A stretch of DNA of 64,000 nucleotides from Talinum fruticosum (Eukaryota > Streptophyta > Magnoliopsida > Caryophyllales > Talinaceae), in contig JAITYX010000016.1 in NCBI GenBank assembly GCA_021018815.1, forward strand, positions 8,199,001-8,263,000, read 5' to 3'. Below the pieces are notes generated by a model. It saw only the letters and a program-made list of their open reading frames with translations, did not search any database and was not told the DNA's origin. Below, piece by piece: positions 61,659 to 64,000 of this stretch (its first letter is position 1; each line of letters opens with the position of its first letter). Both the position numbers and the translations under genes were made by a program.

Positions 61659-61729
61659 GAAATGGGTAGCACGTAGACGAGAACACTTCAGCAAGGCACT
61701 ACGGCAGTGAAGCTGACTTGCTATTTAAA
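61659..61729 (+). promoter_or_regulatory. Conserved promoter block of peptide gene 4
   Basis: GAAATGGGTAGCACGTA at 61659-61675 is followed by TATTTAAA at 61722-61729. Further alignment with the 57610 copy includes GGGCTT and TTCAACTTGAAA. Confidence 0.55.
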
Positions 61730-61852
61730 AGGGCTTGAAACCAGAACAAGGCGCTAACTCAACCCCATCATCTATTCATCCATTATTTCAACTTGAAAGT
61801 TGAAATTTTAGACTTAATTGTGTGAGTTATACTGGTGATTTTAAGAACAAAA

Positions 61853-61999
61853 ATGGGGAAATTGAGCACGCAGTTCATTTTTCTGACCATCATTGTCCTT
61901 GTTGCCCTCGCTAATGCATTTTTGTTGTCTGCTGAAACCTCCATCCAAAACCGTAATACCTTCGACCCTTTTGAGGAAGCACAACCGGGTTCAGGCTGA
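61853..61999 (+). CDS. 48-residue secreted peptide precursor, peptide-cluster member 4
   Basis: ORF of 49 codons including the stop, too short for many gene finders. MGKLSTQFIFLTIIVLVALA is a strong signal peptide with an A-N-A or L-S-A cleavage site. The predicted mature part is only about 20 residues (ETSIQNRNTF, then DPFEEAQPGSG) and lacks cysteine. The PGSG end recalls the proline/glycine-rich C-termini of processed plant peptides such as CEP or PIP, but the spacing fits neither consensus, so I leave it unnamed. Support comes from the upstream promoter block and TATA-like box, a leader of roughly 100 bases, the paralogous signal peptide at 59963 and the truncated duplicate at 60946. Codon-level conservation was not measured. 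Confidence 0.55.
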   Translation: MGKLSTQFIFLTIIVLVALANAFLLSAETSIQNRNTFDPFEEAQPGSG

Positions 62000-62141
62000 C
62001 CGCTAAATTTTATACTTCGTATTTTATCTTCTCTTATTTTATTTTGTCATACTGTCAAGTGCGTTTCTTGATATTACTCCTCTGTATTCTCTCGTAGCTC
62101 AAAAACAAAAAGAAAAAAAAAAAAAGGTTTCATCGTAATGG

Positions 62142-62450
62142 TCTTCCGGAGTGTTGGAGAAGTCATTATTGTATTTTTGCAGTTTGTGATCTTCTGTAAC
62201 AAATGAATTTAGTCATTCATGTTGCGTTGTATGTATTGAGTTCTATTTTCTTTTCTTGGTTATATGATACTTCCCTCCAGCTTGTTTGGAAGCTGTATCC
62301 CCTGCTCAGCTTGAGGAAGTTTTCGAAAAGCCAATATATATTATGGAGAGTTTATGGTGCCAATACGTTGAATAAATGATTTTCCCTGCACCATTCAGGC
62401 TGATGAATGGCGTGCAACTTACAGGGAGCAAGCTCACAGAACAGCCACCC
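62142..62450 (+). repeat. 3' flank of peptide gene 4, duplicated from 61207-61400
   Basis: GAGTGTTGGAG, then TACTTC...CCTCCA(A/G)C(C/T)TGTTT, then AGCAAGCTCA(C/T)AGAACAGCCACCCA occur in the same order in both places, roughly 0.95-1.05 kb apart. This defines a tandem duplication unit of about 1 kb carrying one peptide gene. Confidence 0.6.
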
Positions 62451-64000
62451 AAAAACAAAAAACATTCGGACAAGAGTTTAGAACCCATTAATTCAGAGCG
62501 CAGAGATGTCATGAGTCATGATCCATGGCCAATGGCAACCAGATGAGGATACGGAACATATGAAACCTAACTCTCACAAGAAAAAGAAAAAAAACTATTT
62601 TATATATGTTATAAATTTGGATAAATAGTACTTAAAAATAAATTTTTAAGTGTTGTTTTGTATAAAAATTTTCATATAAATAAATGCGTAAAGAAAAATT
62701 AGGACCCTCAATTTTTCTAGACCCCCTCCACGGGCCATGAATCATTACTCATTTAGATTATAAATGACCTTCCTCCTAGGAGTATCTTATTTAAATTAAT
62801 GGGCGAAAAAATTAAGAGAAATTTCACAACTTCAAAGCTACAACAGATTTAATAACTTAAAATTATGTATGTGAGGATTGTGAGTGATTTAATAACTTGC
62901 TTCCCATCTAATCTAAATGTTGCTCATATCATCGTGCATCCATGGTCAATCTATCATTTATGTGTTTCTTATTGCAGGCCTGAATTTTAAAATTGCCCCA
63001 TTACTTATAATTTAGGGGAGAAAAAACTTTCAACAGATATATCGTCTTTTAGGAGATCTGAATTTTTTTTTAGGGTATATAAGTGAAGGAAAAATTAATC
63101 ATATCTAGTTGTCTGTAGTTTTATAATGACAAATATTCTTTTGTTTTTGGACTATGATGGAATATCATAAAATTTATGATAAAATTTGTTTTAAAAATGT
63201 CTCAAAGTTTCATTGGAAATAATAAAAAATAAGTCAATGAAAAAAAAAAAATTAATAAGGATAATAGTTAGTCATTAATTAATATTTCGTTAAAATTATA
63301 AAGTGATAGGTATTAATAAAATAAAAAAATCACATCTATTTTGAAATAAAGGAAATAGTAATTAAAAAAGGTAATTCTTATACGATTCCTCCATTTAATT
63401 AATTTTTCTTTTGTTTGAATAAATAAATGACCATCGATGGGAAGAAACAAGTTGGAGGGGAGGACTATTTGCAATTTCCCTGAGGTCTCTGACATAATTA
63501 AACCCAAACTGTTCAGGTTTATAATTTTACGTTCCTTGAATTTGAAGTAATATTTTATTATAATGAGGCTCATCGCCACAGCATTATTCCTGCAAGTCAA
63601 GCATAGCTGCCTCAATTCGATCATGGGATGTTAGCTGCCTCAATTCCATCATGTTAAAAATAAATACCCTTAAAATTCGGAGTTAATTTTAAAGAGACTT
63701 TGAATTATTTTACTTTTTAGGCAATTTTTGGTTTAAAGAAGATTTTGGCTGCCAATATGACAATGGAACCATACAAATTATATTACTATGGACCCTTTGA
63801 TTACAATTAAAAAAATAATCTCAAATAGACCAAGATCCAATTTCGGGTATATATATTCAAGTTAACGTATATAATATTTTATTTAAAATTTTAAAATTTA
63901 ACCCTTATTTTTATGATATTCTTTTAAAAAAGTTTAAATTTTCATGGATCTATGGTACAAGGAATGGTCAAGGGGTACTGTTTCTTTTGGATTTTTATTT
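62451..64000. other. AT-rich right-hand spacer
   Basis: No gene recognised. 63112-63362 resembles the Stowaway-like MITE of 3375-3648 (ATGACAAAT, TTTCATTG, AAGTGATAGGTATTAATAAA). The end of the window is low-complexity AT-rich DNA. Confidence 0.5.
63112..63362 (+). mobile_element. Relative of the 3375-3648 MITE, same orientation
   Basis: Shares with 3375-3648 the order ATGACAAAT, GATTTCATTG or GTTTCATTG, TAATAAG, AAATTRTAAAGT, and an end similar to CATCTATTTTGAAATAAAGG. The terminal repeats are worn and no target duplication was identified. Confidence 0.4.

Noticed and set aside
1..64000. tRNA, rRNA and other structured RNA genes
   Set aside because: I looked for cloverleaf consensus boxes and ribosomal words and saw none that I could support by eye; a covariance-model scan would be decisive.

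Overview
This window is nuclear DNA of a flowering plant, most likely a eudicot. It is AT-rich, its genes are interrupted by GT-AG introns, and several products belong to land-plant families (WIT nuclear-envelope proteins, AVT6 transporters, a C3H27-type CCCH/RRM protein, a phage-type organellar RNA polymerase). The intergenic space holds MITEs, a solo LTR, LINE fragments and microsatellites. I could not identify the species.

Layout. 0.45-1.2 kb: last two coding exons of an RPOT gene (+). 1.2-4.7 kb: AT-rich spacer with Stowaway-like MITEs. 4.77-8.27 kb: AVT6-type amino-acid transporter (+, 5 exons). 9.48-19.3 kb: CCCH zinc finger plus two-RRM protein (-, 4 coding exons and a leader intron). 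21.1-24.65 kb: second AVT6 paralogue (+) with the same exon architecture. 24.65-30.1 kb: spacer with a Tourist/Harbinger-type MITE and a 1.6 kb long-terminal-inverted-repeat element. 30.15-31.63 kb: single-exon RRP6-like 3'-5' exonuclease (+). 32.3-37.3 kb: kanadaptin-like FHA protein (-, 12 exons). 37.5-43.2 kb: a Harbinger-like element holding a nested 3.0 kb solo LTR with a perfect 5-bp target duplication. 45.1-46.3 kb: BLOS2-like BLOC-1 subunit (-). 49.5-53.8 kb: WIT-type tail-anchored nuclear-envelope protein (+). 54.4-57 kb: retroelement debris. 57.6-62.4 kb: a small tandem family of short secreted-peptide genes that share a promoter block, with two intact members and at least two decayed ones. 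The rest is AT-rich spacer.

Most genes are unrelated housekeeping functions, as expected of a plant chromosome. The least explained unit is the secreted-peptide cluster at the right end. Its members share a signal-peptide type and a promoter block but have diverged mature parts.

Quality warning. Five of the seven multi-exon genes (RPOT, CCCH/RRM, second AVT6, kanadaptin-like, WIT) need one or more missing bases to be read through. Nearly all sites lie in short homopolymers, and every one is a deletion. In the four genes whose whole coding region lies in the window, the correction also restores exon phase. Uncorrected consensus errors fit better than five pseudogenes, so the coordinates below span the conserved reading frame and each break is noted.
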